Below are positions 53,900 to 64,000 of a stretch of 64,000 bases of DNA, one piece after another; position 1 is the first letter of the stretch, and every line of letters begins with the position of its first letter. The notes beneath the pieces are model-generated. The model ran no database searches. It was given only the letters and a program-made list of their open reading frames with translations, and had not been told where the DNA came from. Where the stretch lies: NCBI GenBank assembly GCA_963573315.1, contig OY752151.1:1612001-1676000 (forward strand). Reading direction: 5' to 3'. Source of the stretch: Entomortierella parvispora. Taxonomy: Eukaryota; Mortierellomycota; Mortierellomycetes; Mortierellales; Mortierellaceae. The position numbers were made by a program, and so were the translations under genes.

Positions 53900-56800
53900 T
53901 CAGACTGGGATGTCAGTGGTGACCCCCCGCTGCAAAAGCAATTGCCTGTTAATCTCGCTGAGCCCTTGCACGTCCTTGATAGAGGTGTTCTTTAGAACAA
54001 GTCTGTTGTGAGTGCTGCTCCAACGGAGGCGAGCCTCATAGACGCCTCTGTCCTCAAGCACCCTCCACAAGGCCACCAACCTGTCTTCGCTACCGGTGAC
54101 GATAAAGGTGCCAAAGGGAGTCGTCTTCCAGCCAATGCCTCTAACAGGCCCAAAAAAGTCCTCTATCACCATCAAACATTCGCCTGAATCCACATCCCAG
54201 AGACGCACAGTTTTGTCCCAGCTACCAGAGGCAATCTGAAGCCCATCCGGGGAATAGGCCAAAACACGAACTTCATCTTTGTGGCCACGCAGGACATGGC
54301 CGGTGGCACCGGTTTCGGCATCCCAAAACCGCAAGGTTTTGTCAGAACTGCCAGAGGCGATCTGATGGCCATCGGGCGAGTACACTGCCGCCCACAGGCG
54401 AGCGGTATGGCCTTCCAAAGTTTGCGTCGCTTTGCCGGTTTGAACATCCCAAAGCTTCACCAAGTTGTCGGCACCGGCCGAGAGGATTTGATGGCCAGTT
54501 GGAGAATATCTTACACTTGCCACTGTGTCTGTATGTCCGCTTAGGACAAGACCAGGTTCACCAGTGAAGGCATCCCACAGCCGTACCGTCGTGTCCCGAC
54601 TTCCTGACGCGATCTGGTGGCCAGTGGGCGAAAACACCGCGTCCCAGATACTATCAGAGTGGCCTTCCAAGATAGCTGTTAATTCATTTGTCTCAGTGTC
54701 CCATAGTCGCGCCGTACTGTTCGTAAATCCCGCAACCATTTGCTTGCCGTTGGGCGAGAGAGCCACGCACTTCACAGCGTCTGTAAATCCCTGCAGGACA
54801 TGGCCTGGGGCTCCGGTCTCTGTGTTCCAGAGTCGAACCGTCTTGTCCAAGCTGCTGGAGGCAATCTGTCGACCATCAGAAGAAAAGGTCACGCTCGTGA
54901 CATCCAGGCCATGGCTGGTGGAGATCGGACCCGAGGCAATGCCCTGAACATCCCACAATCTCACCGTCATGTCTTGGCTGCAGGAAATGATGTGTTGGCT
55001 CGTGGGCGAGTACGCGACACCCCAAACACTCTTGTCGTGACCACTGAAAACGGTTCCTGGAACACCAGTCTGCGAGTGCCATAAACGCACAGTTTTGTCA
55101 ACACCACCGGTGACGATCTGTTGCCTCTCTGGGATGTAGGTGATGCTTGTTACACCGCTGGTATGGCCTTTCAAAACATGGTTGACAGTTCCAATTCTTG
55201 TATCCCACAGTCGCACGGTCCTGTCAGCACCTCCAGAGACGACCTGAAGGTCATCAGGCGAGTAAATTAAACTCCAGACAGCACTAACGTGGCCCGTCAT
55301 GACGAACATTGTCTCTCCGGTCTGTGCGTCCCATAATCGCACAGTCTTGTCAACACTTCCTGAGGCAATCTGGAGTCCATCGTGGGAATAGGCCACGGCG
55401 GTGACACTCTCGGAATGACCTCCATACGTGTAGATATGAGTGCCTGTTGCGGTGTCCCACAGTCGCACAGTCTTGTCCGTACTGCCCGAGGCGATATGGA
55501 AACCCGTCGATGGATAGGCTACACACCGGACACCGTCGCTATGGCCCTCCATGACAAACACAGAATCGCCGCTTTCTACATCCCAAAGCCGCACAGTTTT
55601 GTCAACGCTTGCAGAGACAATCTGCTTGCTATCAGGAGAGTAGTCCACGCTGGGAATCGTGTCGGTATGTCCAATCAGAGTATGGATCTTTGTCCAGGTC
55701 GTAGTATTGTATACATTGATAACACCGCTGGCCAATCCAATGGCGCTTGTTTGATCGTCGGGTGAATAGAGACAGCATCTTACAATGGCATCCTGTTGTA
55801 GATAGGGCCATTCACCAAAGTCCGCACCTTCCAAGTTGGCCTCGGTCAAGTCAGCTTGGCGCATCCACACGTTTCGAAGAGTAGTGTTTCTCAAATCAGC
55901 TTCCTGTAATTGTGCAGAGTCAAACTGACCAAAGCTCAGATCCGCTCCTTGAATCTTGATCCCTCTCAGATCCTCTCCATTGAATCGGACTCCGGCCCGG
56001 ACAAGGATTGTGATGGCATTGGCGGCACCGCGACCAACTCGTTCATTGGACTTGGAGAGCTGGATGATTGTTTCGAGTTGTTGCCTAAACTTTTCATTTT
56101 GCTGCACCCGCTCGGCCAGGAAGCTGACGATCGATGGTTCCTTCGCCAGGTCCTGTCGTCCAAAGGGGTGGTCAGCCAAAGAAGTTGGGGGGTCTGTGGA
56201 AGAAGAGGAGGAAGAGGGACGTGAAGCAGCGGCGAGGGGATCGAGCAACTCTGTGAGGCCAAGGGTAGGGGCCATTTCCATATCATCGTACATGTTGAGA
56301 TCTGGTGAGAATTCTGGGGAGAACATGAGACAAGAGAAGAAATACTCCATGATGGACCGATGATTGAACTGATAAGCATCCGTGAGGATTATTTTGGAAC
56401 TCTTCGAGGGGCCCAACGGTCGTTGGTCCTTAATTTGGTCGTCCTGGGGGGTCCCCACCTTTGAACTGGTCAGGGGACAGGATTCTCGCTTGAGTCTGAT
56501 GGAAGGTTTGGGCGAGAAGAATGCATCCTTCCACGAAGCCTTCTTGTTGTTCACCGACGTGCTGTACTCGACATAGTTGACACCGTTTTGCTCTCTAAAG
56601 ATGGAGTCGGCCAAGTCGATCGAGAAATCCATCTCATTCTTCACGAACGATCCTCCCACTTCTCGGAAGGCATCCAGTTTGGCTGGACTCATCTTGGGTT
56701 CTTGAGCAGTGAGGCGATAAAACTCTTTCCGGAAGTGCTGCACCACGTATTCATCATACAGCAACACCCGAGTGATCACCGAGAGATCTTGTCGAGTGTG

Positions 56801-59467
56801 GGCAATGGATGGAAGCGTTTCCAACATGAGTCTGAGTAAGAATGGATTCTTGACCAATTCCAATAGATGAGTGACTTCTTCAAACTGTGCCATGTACTGT
56901 TTCTTGGTCCAAGGGGTCAATTGGTTTGAGGCGAGGGAGTCATCGTCCGAGGGTATCTTCTTGGTGTACTGGTCCACGTAATTCTCGATCTGATCTTTCA
57001 TGAACGGAATGATGACCGCCTCTACCAGGGCATTGACGCTTACACCTCGTTGGAGTCTTTTCGACTCGTAAGGGTTGATCAAGGGCTCGAAATAGGTCCT
57101 GTAGTTTGAAGTCGGTGTCATATACTGACTTCGACAGGTCACAATCATCTTGATGTGAGGACCCATCTTGTTCCCATAGTAGAGGTTTGGCCAACTATCG
57201 CACTCGTCGTAGCCATCACAGATCATGATCAACGGTCGTCGTTCCTGCATGAGCTCTTTCAAATGCTTTTCTTCAAACCGAACGTCTGTCAGACCTTGCA
57301 GATGCTGTTGGATCAAGTCTTGGTTCAACTTTGTGATCGATTTGAGATCTACAAATAGCGGGATCGGGTTCCCAGTCTTGTATTCACGCCAGAGGTCGTA
57401 TTCCAGTTTTCGATTGAACCTAGACTTTCCTGATCCTGAATCACCGAGGATCAAAAGGACCGGAGAGGTGGCCTTGCTCTTTTGATTAGGATCAAGGAAT
57501 TCACTGACGCGTTCGCTCAGCGGCACGACCTTGTCCCTGTCTTCAGAGGCCTGTAGGTTGGGTTTCGCGAGTGGATCAACAAAGACCGAGTCGTCCTTGT
57601 ACTCCCATTCATATTCCTGCAACCGACATTTTCGAAGCCGACTCACAACCAGGTCCAGATCGGGCTCTTCGGTGATTTTGCGAAGAAGAGACGACGACTT
57701 TGGATGTGGCAATTGGGTCTTCAATGGGTAGAAGAAAGGAAGAAGAGTGTTTCCATCTGTTTTCAGTTTTCGACCCAAAACATCCGCTTGGTCTTTGATC
57801 TCCTCTTCGTCTGCATTGCCAGAGGAAGACGAGACAGGAATCTCGGAGATGGTCTTGAGGATGGTCAGCACCCAGTTCTGGACGGCTCGATGGGGAACCG
57901 AGTTGTCAATGGATGTAAACAGCTCACCCAAGAACTCGATGGCCTGAGCGCGTGTTTCCCTCCTCCAGGCAGAGTCCATAGCAATGTCACCCAGTAACTG
58001 ACAAACTCCCCACAGGAACAAAGGATCGCCGCGACAAGGGGCGGTAGAGACGAGCTCGTTAAAGTCGGCCAGTTGACCCCAACGTACCAATCTCTCTGCA
58101 CCTCTCAGGGTGACATACCACATTCTTGGCTTGCTCAACCCAAGACCGATCTTCAAGTCCTTGTACATCTCCTTCCCGTTCTCAATCAAGCTATGGCCAT
58201 CCTCCCAACCCGAAGACACGGCATCGTAAATGTCAGAGACCTCCTTTTGGATTTCTTTCAAGCCTCCGAGGAATCCTTGAAAGTCCAACTGGATCACACC
58301 TGAAACCTTGACGAGTCCACCCACAACACCGATAAAATGTCGAAGGTTGCGTTGAGTATTTGACTCTCCGTTGGGGATCCACTGCATGGCCTGATAAGCG
58401 TACAGGGCCTGAAATTTCAAAAACGGATCTCCACCTTTCTTGTTTCTTAGACTTGACAAGAGTTGTAGTGTGGGTTCGTGTTCCTTGACTCGGTCCAGGT
58501 ACACGGGCTTGCCGTCCACCTTGTCGTCGACCATGGCATTGAGGACCTTGGTGATACTTGTAGTTAGGTAGAACAAATACTCATCCGCCTTATGATGTTC
58601 CTCACGGTTTCGGATTTCCGTCAGGATATCTGTCAGGTCGTCAAAATTGAGATATCCGATCCCAGCATCCTGGATCAATTGAGTCAGTGCTCTCACCAAC
58701 TCAGGATCGAGGATTGTAGACTCTTTGAATTGAATCAGGAACCGGTTGAGAAGTTTCCGATACTGATTCTTGTTCAACACTGGACCGAGAAGGACAATCT
58801 CTCGAATTGCCTCGGGGTTCTTGGAGGGATCCAGAATATATCTGGCAATCATCCAATCCAACATTTGATGAAGATATTCTTTCTCCAATGGATTATTGTC
58901 CATTTCTTGGACCCACTCGAGTTGGTCAGGAGTAAGAGTTGGGAGTGGTGGAGGCGGTGGTGGGGGTGGCAGCAAGGAACCATTTCCTTTTGCTGGAGGG
59001 ACAGGTGCTGGTGGTGGTGTTGACGAGGATGCTTCAGCAATGGTGGTAGCCTTGGCGAGGACGGTGTGATAGTAGACAAGGTCGGTCGTGTTCTTGATGT
59101 AATCAATCGTCTCTGGAGGTTTGAACTCGCTCTCTTTCTTGGCCACGTTCACTGGGAAAAGGCCAATGGGGATATCGGAAATCTGGGCCACTCGAGAGGA
59201 AACCGGGACAGGTTTGACTTTCGCAGCAGTAGATGGTGGTGGTGGTGGCGACGGTGAGATGGGTTTAGATGGGGTAACAGCAGAAGTAGGGGCTGGGGCA
59301 GTGGGATTGCTCTTCACTGGTGGGGCTGGAGCTGGGGCCGAAGCTGTGGCTGGTGCCTGTTTACCCTTTTCTGGTTTAGTCGAGGACTTTTTAGACGAAA
59401 AGAGGCCCGAGAAAATGGACTTTTTCTTGGCGGCCGGAGCGGCCGGAGGTAGAGTCGGCTTTGCCAT
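53900..59467 (-). CDS. NACHT-pentapeptide-WD40 protein, NOD-like receptor architecture
   Basis: Single exon of 1,855 residues. Residues 1-190 are Pro/Ala-rich with a nine-Pro stretch broken by one Leu. Residues about 190-600 are all-helical (arm-like by inference). The NACHT NTPase has Walker A GDSGSGKS (about 673-680), Walker B LIMICDGYDECD (about 748-760) and a TCRSQY sensor strand, then FNHRSIMEYFF, typical of the NACHT C-terminal part. Pentapeptide repeats follow (about 1160-1225: GADLSFGQFDSAQLQEADL, ADLTEANLEGADF). Fourteen WD40 repeats then fill to about residue 1800, enough for two seven-blade propellers, many ending DKTVRLWD. STAND proteins of this kind act in fungi as non-self sensors and cell-death switches. 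No known effector domain is visible at the N-terminus. A non-immune scaffold role is possible. Confidence 0.92.
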   Translation of the reverse strand: MAKPTLPPAAPAAKKKSIFSGLFSSKKSSTKPEKGKQAPATASAPAPAPPVKSNPTAPAPTSAVTPSKPISPSPPPPPSTAAKVKPVPVSSRVAQISDIPIGLFPVNVAKKESEFKPPETIDYIKNTTDLVYYHTVLAKATTIAEASSSTPPPAPVPPAKGNGSLLPPPPPPPPLPTLTPDQLEWVQEMDNNPLEKEYLHQMLDWMIARYILDPSKNPEAIREIVLLGPVLNKNQYRKLLNRFLIQFKESTILDPELVRALTQLIQDAGIGYLNFDDLTDILTEIRNREEHHKADEYLFYLTTSITKVLNAMVDDKVDGKPVYLDRVKEHEPTLQLLSSLRNKKGGDPFLKFQALYAYQAMQWIPNGESNTQRNLRHFIGVVGGLVKVSGVIQLDFQGFLGGLKEIQKEVSDIYDAVSSGWEDGHSLIENGKEMYKDLKIGLGLSKPRMWYVTLRGAERLVRWGQLADFNELVSTAPCRGDPLFLWGVCQLLGDIAMDSAWRRETRAQAIEFLGELFTSIDNSVPHRAVQNWVLTILKTISEIPVSSSSGNADEEEIKDQADVLGRKLKTDGNTLLPFFYPLKTQLPHPKSSSLLRKITEEPDLDLVVSRLRKCRLQEYEWEYKDDSVFVDPLAKPNLQASEDRDKVVPLSERVSEFLDPNQKSKATSPVLLILGDSGSGKSRFNRKLEYDLWREYKTGNPIPLFVDLKSITKLNQDLIQQHLQGLTDVRFEEKHLKELMQERRPLIMICDGYDECDSWPNLYYGNKMGPHIKMIVTCRSQYMTPTSNYRTYFEPLINPYESKRLQRGVSVNALVEAVIIPFMKDQIENYVDQYTKKIPSDDDSLASNQLTPWTKKQYMAQFEEVTHLLELVKNPFLLRLMLETLPSIAHTRQDLSVITRVLLYDEYVVQHFRKEFYRLTAQEPKMSPAKLDAFREVGGSFVKNEMDFSIDLADSIFREQNGVNYVEYSTSVNNKKASWKDAFFSPKPSIRLKRESCPLTSSKVGTPQDDQIKDQRPLGPSKSSKIILTDAYQFNHRSIMEYFFSCLMFSPEFSPDLNMYDDMEMAPTLGLTELLDPLAAASRPSSSSSSTDPPTSLADHPFGRQDLAKEPSIVSFLAERVQQNEKFRQQLETIIQLSKSNERVGRGAANAITILVRAGVRFNGEDLRGIKIQGADLSFGQFDSAQLQEADLRNTTLRNVWMRQADLTEANLEGADFGEWPYLQQDAIVRCCLYSPDDQTSAIGLASGVINVYNTTTWTKIHTLIGHTDTIPSVDYSPDSKQIVSASVDKTVRLWDVESGDSVFVMEGHSDGVRCVAYPSTGFHIASGSTDKTVRLWDTATGTHIYTYGGHSESVTAVAYSHDGLQIASGSVDKTVRLWDAQTGETMFVMTGHVSAVWSLIYSPDDLQVVSGGADRTVRLWDTRIGTVNHVLKGHTSGVTSITYIPERQQIVTGGVDKTVRLWHSQTGVPGTVFSGHDKSVWGVAYSPTSQHIISCSQDMTVRLWDVQGIASGPISTSHGLDVTSVTFSSDGRQIASSSLDKTVRLWNTETGAPGHVLQGFTDAVKCVALSPNGKQMVAGFTNSTARLWDTETNELTAILEGHSDSIWDAVFSPTGHQIASGSRDTTVRLWDAFTGEPGLVLSGHTDTVASVRYSPTGHQILSAGADNLVKLWDVQTGKATQTLEGHTARLWAAVYSPDGHQIASGSSDKTLRFWDAETGATGHVLRGHKDEVRVLAYSPDGLQIASGSWDKTVRLWDVDSGECLMVIEDFFGPVRGIGWKTTPFGTFIVTGSEDRLVALWRVLEDRGVYEARLRWSSTHNRLVLKNTSIKDVQGLSEINRQLLLQRGVTTDIPV

Positions 59468-60560
59468 GGTGATCTTTTCAATAACGAGATAGACGAAGCG
59501 AGGGGGTTAAGCATCTATCCCTCTAACTGAACATGGAGAAGACAGGCACACCTCAAGAAGCATACCTCTACTTGTGTTTTACACAGTTTGAATGGAAGCC
59601 TGCAAAAAAGTTGCCCTGTTCGAGTTGAAGACCTGATCAATTGAAGAAGGACAGCAGTTAGTTGAACCGCGCTACTCGACAAGAGGGTATTCATTGCTCA
59701 GTACAACCCAGCTCAAATCGATTACCTTGCTTTGTAGTCGAAGGAATGTAAAAAGTTGTTTGTTTATCGGCGTGAGAGGGAGAAGGGGATTGATTCTCTA
59801 TGCTGGAGACAATTGCACCGCATCAGAAAAAACGAGAACGGAGAAATCTCATCGCGGTACGACTTCGGTCTTCAGTTGAAACTTACTTTCTTGACAACGG
59901 GTCTGAATTGACAGCAAAAATGAGTTCTCCACCTTCAGCACGGTCGAAAGAGGGCTTTTTTTCCAATGTATAAAAGACAATGAGGGTCAGTGTCTTGTGG
60001 TGTTTGAGCAGCCAACCCGGAGAAAAAAATAGATGTGCAAGCGCACAGCAAACAAGAGCAATTGGAGCCTTACTATCAAAATTTTCAACCAGGGAACACT
60101 GTAAGGTCAGGGAGCAAATTAACAAAAAGGTGGTTGAGAAGGAGATGGGAATGGCAAGATGGTGAATGAGGAAATGGATGAAGAGATGGAGAATCGACTT
60201 TTTTTTATATCAAAGAGCAACTTCCCCCAAACGTTCTTTCAATGCAGTGGTTTTTTGCAGGACAGTGACACAAGAGTACAAACTCTTGAGTTCTTGCTAT
60301 CATCTCAGAGTCCCGCGGGAGAAATCCTATCCAGGGGGCAGGTGCACCGTCTCTTTGTGTTCACTTACTCCAAAGCTTCGAGCTTCATTACAATTAAGCG
60401 AGCAAGAGTGTAAAAAAACAAAAAAAAAACCAGGACGGCGGGGTATATTGAAGAGGTCCACGATGAGGTGGGAAGGTTCTAATCTGTCGACTTTTAAGCT
60501 ACAGTACTTCCTTTTTGCTTTTAGAGAGACGGAGAGGGGGGGATCTGTAAAAATAGTTTT
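59468..60560. other. Intergenic, promoter of the NACHT gene
   Basis: 1.1 kb with only short open frames on both strands and no recognised family. It also contains the 3' flank of the LRR gene. Confidence 0.5.
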
Positions 60561-63500
60561 CTAGATGGCGTCGGCCGACGGATGGGATGGCAAAGTAGAA
60601 GAAGGCGAAGCACTATGGACAGCGAGCGGAGAGGATGTGAAAGGCACCGCGGTTGACAGGGGGTTAGAATAGGCTGCCGAAGTCAAGATAGCAGGCGAGG
60701 ACTCCATCATGGCAGACCCCAACGACATTGGCCTGTTGTTTCGCGTCCTGAGTCCTGTTCGTTCCAACAGCTGGGTCGTCGCATTCCTCATGGCGATTCC
60801 AGCAGGCCTTGAGCTTGACCTCAAAGTTGCAGTCGTAGCCGTCGTCGGGGTGCTGTTCATGTCCCCGTCGTTTTCTTGAGAGGAGGAAGAGAATGAGGGG
60901 ATCCAGGAGGATCGATTCGAGGATCTCAAGATTGCTGATTGAGGACGTTCACGCATGGGGGGTGTGGCAGATGACCGGCTCTCACTCCTGGATGATCGAC
61001 GAGAAATTAGCATTGACAATCGGTTTCCAATGATTGACAGCGGGCGACCTCGCGGTGACGATTGCTGTTCACCGTTGCTATCCACCGTGTTTTTTCGACC
61101 ACTCCTTGCCAGCCGGGGCGTAGCAGTGAATGAATATCCAGAGTTGCTATTGCTACTGTTGCTGTTGCTGTTGTTGTTTCCAACATTGGACGACAGTGGT
61201 GACGACGATGTTAATGATCCATTCGACGTCGTCAATGTGGGTGGGTGGGTATTATTTTTTCCTGAACTAAGGGTCCGAACGGACGACTGTGGTGGAGGCG
61301 GAGGAATCCAAGGCGAAGGCGAAGTGATGGGTCGTTTACAGAACAGAAGCTTGACGCGTTCCAGTTCTGTATTCCAATGCGGTTGACAGAGCGTATATTC
61401 CAGTGGGATGAACATGTCGTTCTTGTCAATCATCTTTCCACGCTTGACCCAGCTATCAAAATAGGGGCCATCACAGAATGTGCATCGCTTTGCGCTCTTG
61501 ATGTAGTTCTTCAAGTGTTGTGGGACGATTGCTGGGACGTCCAGGTCATGACGAACAAGAACTCGAGCCGCCAATTCCAGCAAGGTTGGAGGAGAGTGCA
61601 GAGGCGAGTGCACAAATTCTTCCACGAGCGGACAACGATCCAAAAAGAGTCGACGCAGGTATTGAAGTTTTCCTACTTCGGCGGGGAGGACTGTCAGAGG
61701 GTTGTTGCTGAGGTCCAGATGAACAAGTCCCTTGAGATTCCCGATCTGAGAGGGCAAAGACTCTAGTCTGTTGCCATCCACTGCCAAGACGGCAAGTTTT
61801 GTCAGTCCACCAATTCCATCTGGGAGCGCCACGAGTTCATTGCTGGACAATTTGAGGTCGACGAGTTTCGAGAGATTGACGATCGATTCTGGTAGTGAAG
61901 TCAGTTTGTTTTTGGACAGGTCCAGCAGAGTAAGGTTGCGCAAAAATCCAATCTCGACTGGGATCTGGACGAGGTCATTACAGCAACTATTAGATAAGGA
62001 AAAAAAAGGACAATTGTCCAAGGATCGGAGTGATGTGGTTGGTCAAATGGCTGTAAAATTAACCCCTAGCGTGGGTACGGGTGCCTGGCCCGTTCTTGTT
62101 GTCTTGCAATAATAAAGAAAAAGAAAACAAAAACAAAAAAAAATATGGACCACTCACATTTGAACGCAGGTTGCAGCAGACAGCAGCTTGATGTTGGACG
62201 ACAGCTTGACTATTCCTCGGGTGCAAAGGCCGATGTTGGTCAAACTAGGCAGATCCGAGAATGGGAACGGGCTCAATGGTTCCATGTCCTCATCTAGAAT
62301 AGAGGGCGGAGACGGCTTCTTGCGCCGTTGAGAAATTATGTCCATGTTTGTTTCCTTGTTCAAGTCATCCTCGTCCTCGTCCTCATCCAGCCCATAGTCG
62401 TACTCGTTTCCGTGACCGCAATGCTGGGTGCCGAGTTCAGACGTCAGCGCCCGTTTGGGCACCGACGCAGCTGTTTCAGAGTCCTCCTGGTGGTCTGGGG
62501 TTCGTGACACCTGGTCGGGTTTCATCAGTACATGATGGTGCGATGCATGGTGTGGCAAGTGTGGGTAGGGAAGAGCGGCAGGGGGGGATGACGCTGGTGA
62601 GCCCCGTGCAAGAATCGAAGAACTGTTCCCAATGCTGAAGTAATCGTGCATGCTGCGCTCGTAGGGCTGATCCGCAATCCCCAGGGCCGAGATAATGTCC
62701 ATATCGTTGTCCGTCTCTTCCTGAGCCCGGAGCTGATGCTGAGATCTCGAGGCTGTGAACGGATTCTTTTTGCCCTTTTGCTGAATGGAGCTGAATGGTT
62801 CCTGATCATATCGACTGGAGGGAGACAGCGACGACGACGACAGAGAGGCGAATGAAAAAGTCGTGGCCATAGTAGCTGTTGTGGCACTGCTGTTGCCCCT
62901 GCTTGCGTTGACGCTGTTGCATCCATGACTTTCACTACTGCTGCTTGCGGAGATGCTGCAGCTTGAGGTGTGTCTGTGATGAAGGTTGCTGCTGGTCAAA
63001 GCAACAGCTGAGCAAGAGCCCGGGTCAACAGCTAGGGGTGCAGCTGTGGTCGGCGGGGGTGAGGAGGCAGCGACAGATGATGTAGGAGTGGAGGAGGGGG
63101 CAGCGGAGGAAGATATTGAGCCTGCTGCCGCTGCTGATGTGTTTTCTGTCACCAGGTGCTGCAGCTCGTCTGCGGGTGCTTTTCCAGTAGCTGCGATATT
63201 CTTGTTGACATTGGCAGGGCGATGGTTGTGATGACAAAGAGCAGCCGCATGGTCGAGAGCCGCCAGCGAAGCCGAATCGCCCGAACAGCAGCAGCAGGAG
63301 GAAGGGTAGGAAGAAGAGCAGCAGCCCTGGGAATCTGGCTGTGAGCGAGAAAAGACGTTGGCGTTGGTTGGTGCCTGCTGAAATGGCAATTGTGCTGGAC
63401 TTGAACTTGCTGCTGCTGTTGTTGCTGTTGCTGGTGCTGTTGCCGCTGCTGCCCCTGTTCCAGAATGTGGAACCATCTCGCTATTCGGGGTGTCTCGTAT

Positions 63501-63878
63501 CTGTGCCTGAGTCGCAGTCGACAAGGTCGAGGTTGTGGGCTGGGGATGCGGAGGAAGCGCGTGGAGCTCTTCCCCTGGTAATTGATGCTGTTGATGCTGT
63601 TGTTGTTGTTGTTGTTGTTGTTGTTGCCACGACGACGACGACGACGGTATTGAAGGAGGCAGCACCAACACCATCTCTGGAATCGAGGCCACCGAGGCCG
63701 ATCCGTCCTGAATGGGGAACGGTGTGACGGACGTGGTGTCGGACGTCCGGAGGAGTCTCGAGGCAAGGCGACGGCGCGAGGCCGAGGCGGTGGTGCTGGT
63801 ACTGCAGGCATGGTCCTTGCGGGCATGGGTGTAGCCGAATGGCAGTTTTGCATGGTCGCGCGAGACTGTGGCACCCAT
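60561..63878 (-). CDS. Leucine-rich-repeat protein with N-myristoyl motif and CxxC...CxxHW finger
   Basis: Exons 63878-62158 and 61986-60561 give 1,048 residues. The first ATG-led sequence is MGATVSRD: Gly2 with Ser6 fits an N-myristoylation signal, which supports this start over the in-frame GTG at 63896. Residues about 30-530 are low-complexity with Gln, Ser, Ala and His runs. About seven LRRs follow across the intron (LRNLTLLDLSKNKLTSLPES, KLVDLKLSSNELVALPDG, GLVHLDLSNNPLTVLPAE). Then comes a Cys/His module, CTFCDGPYFDSW...LEYTLCQPHWNTE, seen in some eukaryotic LRR proteins, ahead of a Ser/Thr-rich tail. It probably binds membranes and a protein partner; the function is unknown. It is upstream of and co-oriented with the NACHT gene, 1.1 kb apart. 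Confidence 0.8.
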
Positions 63879-64000
63879 GGCAGCTTCTATTCCCACTGAA
63901 TGGATAAATGAGGTGGAGAAGAAGTAGTAGTGTTTGTGGTCAGTGGGCAGGTGGGTGTGCGGGTGGGTAGGTGGTTCGGCAGCAGTCGAGAGAGAGGGGA
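63879..64000. other. Leader or promoter of the LRR gene, window edge
   Basis: No gene seen; GT-rich at 63945-63975. Confidence 0.4.

Noticed and set aside
58849..59514. Antisense and shifted frames within the NACHT gene N-terminus
   Set aside because: Shadows of the Pro/Ala-rich coding DNA.
63149..63874. 241-codon shifted minus frame with poly-Asn and poly-Gln
   Set aside because: Frame-shifted reading of the CAG/CAA-rich exon 1 of the LRR gene.

Overview
The window is nuclear DNA of a filamentous fungus. Genes are intron-rich, with short introns (about 50-170 bp) carrying GTATGT/GTAAGT-type donors, and there are two eukaryotic tRNA genes and a fungal protein set. A GDP-fucose-type transporter, a ferroportin, a Tgl3/4/5-like lipase and a large NACHT-WD40 protein together suggest an early-diverging, Mortierella-like fungus. 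That placement is inference; no rRNA or other marker is present.

Layout. 1-2234: the 5' end of a minus-strand LTR retrotransposon (gag, primer-binding site, LTR) behind a second tandem LTR, both packed against a tRNA-Lys gene. 3.9-6.0 kb: TRAPP subunit Trs23 and a PP1 inhibitor (Ypi1/PPP1R11), divergent. 6.2-10.5 kb: a small unknown gene and a BTB protein. 10.7-16.1 kb: a RINT1/Tip20 tether subunit and a GDP-fucose-like transporter. 16.5-23.5 kb: a single-pass membrane protein, a PA-TM-RING ubiquitin ligase and a patatin-type lipase. 24.1-31.2 kb: G protein beta, a Kre9/Knh1-like GPI protein, a SET protein and a WBP2-like GRAM protein. 31.4-38.0 kb: a CRH-like GH16 wall enzyme, a LUD protein, a ROG1-like lipase and tRNA-Asp. 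38.4-40.3 kb: an uninterrupted viral-type RNA-dependent RNA polymerase, read as an endogenous viral element. 40.7-48.3 kb: an RNF126-like RING ligase, ferroportin and a mitochondrial carrier. 48.3-53.3 kb: AP-3 beta and eIF5A. 53.9-63.9 kb: a 1,855-residue NACHT-pentapeptide-WD40 protein (NOD-like receptor architecture), then a leucine-rich-repeat protein with a predicted N-myristoyl start.

There are no operons. Several genes concern membrane traffic (TRAPP, Tip20, AP-3) or the wall and secretory route (sugar transporter, GH16, Knh1-like), but nothing shows they form one physical unit. The accessory, fast-evolving content sits at the retroelement/tRNA junction, the RdRp insertion and the NACHT/LRR pair. 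Spliced models were built by hand from splice-site consensus, reading-frame phase and family conservation; every intron phase closes, but none has been checked against RNA.
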